Below, piece after piece: positions 6,506 through 7,674 of a stretch of 7,674 nucleotides of DNA (its first letter is position 1; the number at the start of each line of letters is the position of its first letter). The DNA lies in the NCBI GenBank assembly GCA_046484775.1, contig JAWOIG010000174.1, forward strand, positions 1 through 7,674. Reading direction: 5' to 3'. The translations under genes were made by a program, and so were the position numbers. The notes under the pieces were generated by a model, which did no database searches, was not told where the DNA came from, and saw nothing but the letters and a program-made list of their open reading frames with translations. This DNA is from JAFGQE01 sp046484775. GTDB taxonomy: Bacteria; Bacillota; Clostridia; DUPQ01.

Positions 6506-7426
6506 TCACTTATTAAACTTAATCCTGGGGTCGACCAGGGCATAAGCCACATCGACCAGCAGTACCATGATCACATAAAACGCCGCATAAAATACGGTTA
6601 TTCCCAGAAGCACCGTGTAATCCCTGTTGGTTACGCTTTCAACAAAATACCTTCCGATGCCCGCTATTGCAAAGATTTTCTCTATGACGAACGATCCGGT
6701 CAGTATCGCCGCAATCATCGGTCCTATATAGGTTATTACCGGTATAAGGGCATTTTTTATGGCATGTTTTCCAATGACCGAAAGCTCCCTGAGGCCGTTC
6801 GCCCTTGCAGTCCTTATGTAGTCCTGCCTGAGAACCTCAAGCATGCTGGATCTTGTAAGTCTTGCAACAAAGGAAAGCGAATATCCGGACAGGGCTATGA
6901 CCGGACCTATGTAGCTGAGGGGAGAGTTAAGCCCAAAAGACGGTATCCAGCCAAGTTTTCCGGCAAAGAGATATATGATTCCGGTTGCCAGTACGAAACT
7001 CGGGATGGTCACCCCAAGCGTCGCCATGAACATGACAAAATAGTCGATCGGCTTGTTTTGCTTCAATGCAGATATTATTCCGATGGGTATTCCAAGAATT
7101 ATGATCAGCAGGACGGAGAGTGACCCTATCTTGAATGAATTGGGCATTCCCTTCCAGATCAGTTCTTCGACGGAAAGCCCGAGCTTGGAAAATGAAGGAC
7201 CCAGGTTGAATGTGAAAAGCCCTTTCATATAATCAAAATACTGTTCAAGGATCGGCGCATCAAGATTGTACTTTTCAATCATAACCGCTTCAATTTCCGG
7301 CGAGAGTGCCCTTTCCCTTGTAAGCGGCCCTCCAGGAACGCTTTTCATCAGAAAAAAAGTTATCGTGGCAATCAGGAATATGGTGAAAAAGGCTGATAGA
7401 ATGCGCCGCAGGAAATAGTTTTTCAA
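6506..7426 (-). CDS. oppB: OppB: permease subunit of the oligopeptide ABC importer
   Basis: The first gene of the operon encodes a 306-residue membrane permease (BPD_transp_1 family) that pairs with OppC. The start is taken as the TTG at 7426-7424, giving the classic MKNYFLRRILSAFFTIF opening; GGAGGG at 7442-7437 lies upstream and there is no nearby ATG. A TTG at 7444 would add six residues but would overlap this ribosome site. Six membrane helices are expected, the first at about 9-27. The usual PGGP motif follows at 31-34. The EAA-type loop that contacts OppD/OppF is the DYIRTARANGLRELSVIGKH segment. The C-terminus ends in VDPRIKFNK, a standard OppB ending. Length is normal for the family. 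Confidence 0.92.
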   Translation of the reverse strand: MKNYFLRRILSAFFTIFLIATITFFLMKSVPGGPLTRERALSPEIEAVMIEKYNLDAPILEQYFDYMKGLFTFNLGPSFSKLGLSVEELIWKGMPNSFKIGSLSVLLIIILGIPIGIISALKQNKPIDYFVMFMATLGVTIPSFVLATGIIYLFAGKLGWIPSFGLNSPLSYIGPVIALSGYSLSFVARLTRSSMLEVLRQDYIRTARANGLRELSVIGKHAIKNALIPVITYIGPMIAAILTGSFVIEKIFAIAGIGRYFVESVTNRDYTVLLGITVFYAAFYVIMVLLVDVAYALVDPRIKFNK

Positions 7427-7452
7427 ATTATTTCCCCCCTCCAAAAATTTTA

Positions 7453-7510
7453 TTAATTGATTTCCAAATCAATTCCGGTCCTCCGGTCCATGTCATTCAA
7501 ATTGATTCCC
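7453..7510 (-). promoter_or_regulatory. Structured oppB leader with three copies of an AATTGATT element
   Basis: On the plus strand AATTGATTT (7455-7463), CC, AAATCAATT (7466-7474) is a perfect 9-bp inverted repeat. A further AATTGATT copy lies at 7500-7507. In the opp transcript the middle copy can pair either with the earlier distal copy, as a long hairpin enclosing CCGG-AGGA-CCGG, or with the later one, as a tight hairpin next to the oppB ribosome site. CCGGTCC is also directly repeated (7475-7481, 7483-7489). It could be a protein operator or an RNA switch; I cannot tell which. Confidence 0.5.
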
Positions 7511-7522
7511 CGTTATTTTATG

Positions 7523-7551
7523 ATTATACACATATTTTAGCCTGTATTCAA
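7523..7551 (-). promoter_or_regulatory. Main promoter of the opp operon
   Basis: On the minus strand TTGAAT (7551-7546, four of six consensus bases) and a perfect TATAAT (7528-7523) are separated by 17 nt in AT-rich DNA. Transcription would begin near 7516, leaving a leader of about 90 nt before the oppB TTG. Confidence 0.75.
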
Positions 7552-7566
7552 TATTCACAATATATC

Positions 7567-7599
7567 CGGCCTTGCCATTAATCATCAATATCAAGGCCG
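7567..7599. repeat. 8-bp inverted repeat upstream of the opp promoter
   Basis: CGGCCTTG (7567-7574) and CAAGGCCG (7592-7599) form a perfect inverted repeat around 17 AT-rich bases. Neither strand has a T run after the stem, so it is not a convincing terminator. It sits about 16 bp upstream of the -35 element and could be a regulator site. Confidence 0.5.
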
Positions 7600-7601
7600 T
7601 C

Positions 7602-7615
7602 AGGACATTTGTCCT
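7602..7615. repeat. Short palindrome AGGACA-TT-TGTCCT, possible operator
   Basis: Two perfect 6-bp arms surround a two-base centre, the form expected of a site for a dimeric DNA-binding protein. It lies about 50 bp upstream of the opp -35 element. I do not recognise the motif. The remaining bases to the window edge (7616-7674) hold no gene I can support. Confidence 0.4.
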
Positions 7616-7674
7616 TCCGCCGTTTTCATCCCGCTATGGAAATTCCCATTTACTCCCGGGGCCGTTTGAAGAAT

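Noticed and set aside
7427..7444. Six-residue extension of OppB from a TTG at 7444
   Set aside because: It would place the start over the GGAGGG ribosome site of the TTG at 7426, which gives the usual OppB opening.
7636..7674. Open plus-strand frame from an ATG at 7636 to the window edge
   Set aside because: Only 13 codons are visible and there is no ribosome site upstream.
1..7674. CRISPR array, tRNA, rRNA, transposase or phage genes
   Set aside because: None seen: no periodic repeats, no cloverleaf-like segments and no mobile-element proteins on either strand.

Overview
The window looks like chromosomal DNA from a low-to-mid-GC member of the Bacillota, most likely class Clostridia. The basis is strong AGGAGG-type ribosome sites, TTG start use, sigma-A-like promoters, a lipoprotein-type binding protein, an ECF-type folate permease, and a tetrahydrofolate (THF) riboswitch, a class found mainly in Firmicutes. 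The species cannot be named from the sequence.

Layout from left to right. (1) Positions 1-511, minus strand: the N-terminal 170 codons of a gene that runs off the left edge; its product is not recognised. (2) Positions 512-790: a divergent control region, with a probable promoter for each side, then a THF riboswitch aptamer (636-740), then a hairpin that buries the folT ribosome site (754-781). (3) Positions 791-1303, plus strand: folT, the substrate-binding S component of an ECF folate transporter. (4) Positions 1304-1580: a convergent gap ending in a strong intrinsic terminator that serves the opp genes. (5) Positions 1581-7426, minus strand: a complete oligopeptide ABC transporter, transcribed right to left as oppB-oppC-oppD-oppF-oppA. 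(6) Positions 7427-7674: the opp promoter, a leader of about 90 nt with competing inverted repeats, and two further inverted repeats upstream.

How it works together. OppA, a surface lipoprotein, captures peptides and delivers them to the OppB/OppC membrane channel, which is driven by the OppD/OppF ATPase pair. The first four genes are tightly packed (gaps of 9 nt and 9 nt, then an 11-nt overlap) and probably translationally coupled. oppA comes last after a 97-nt gap that holds its own good promoter, which would let the binding protein be made in excess. FolT needs an energising EcfA/EcfA'/EcfT module that is not in this window. Its expression appears to be shut off by reduced folates at the level of translation.

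The gene content is ordinary and I see no new multi-gene system. The most interesting parts are regulatory: a readable switching model for the folT riboswitch (a 9-bp helix between aptamer core and anti-ribosome-site arm), the structured oppB leader, and an OppC permease with roughly 95 extra residues in its first external loop.
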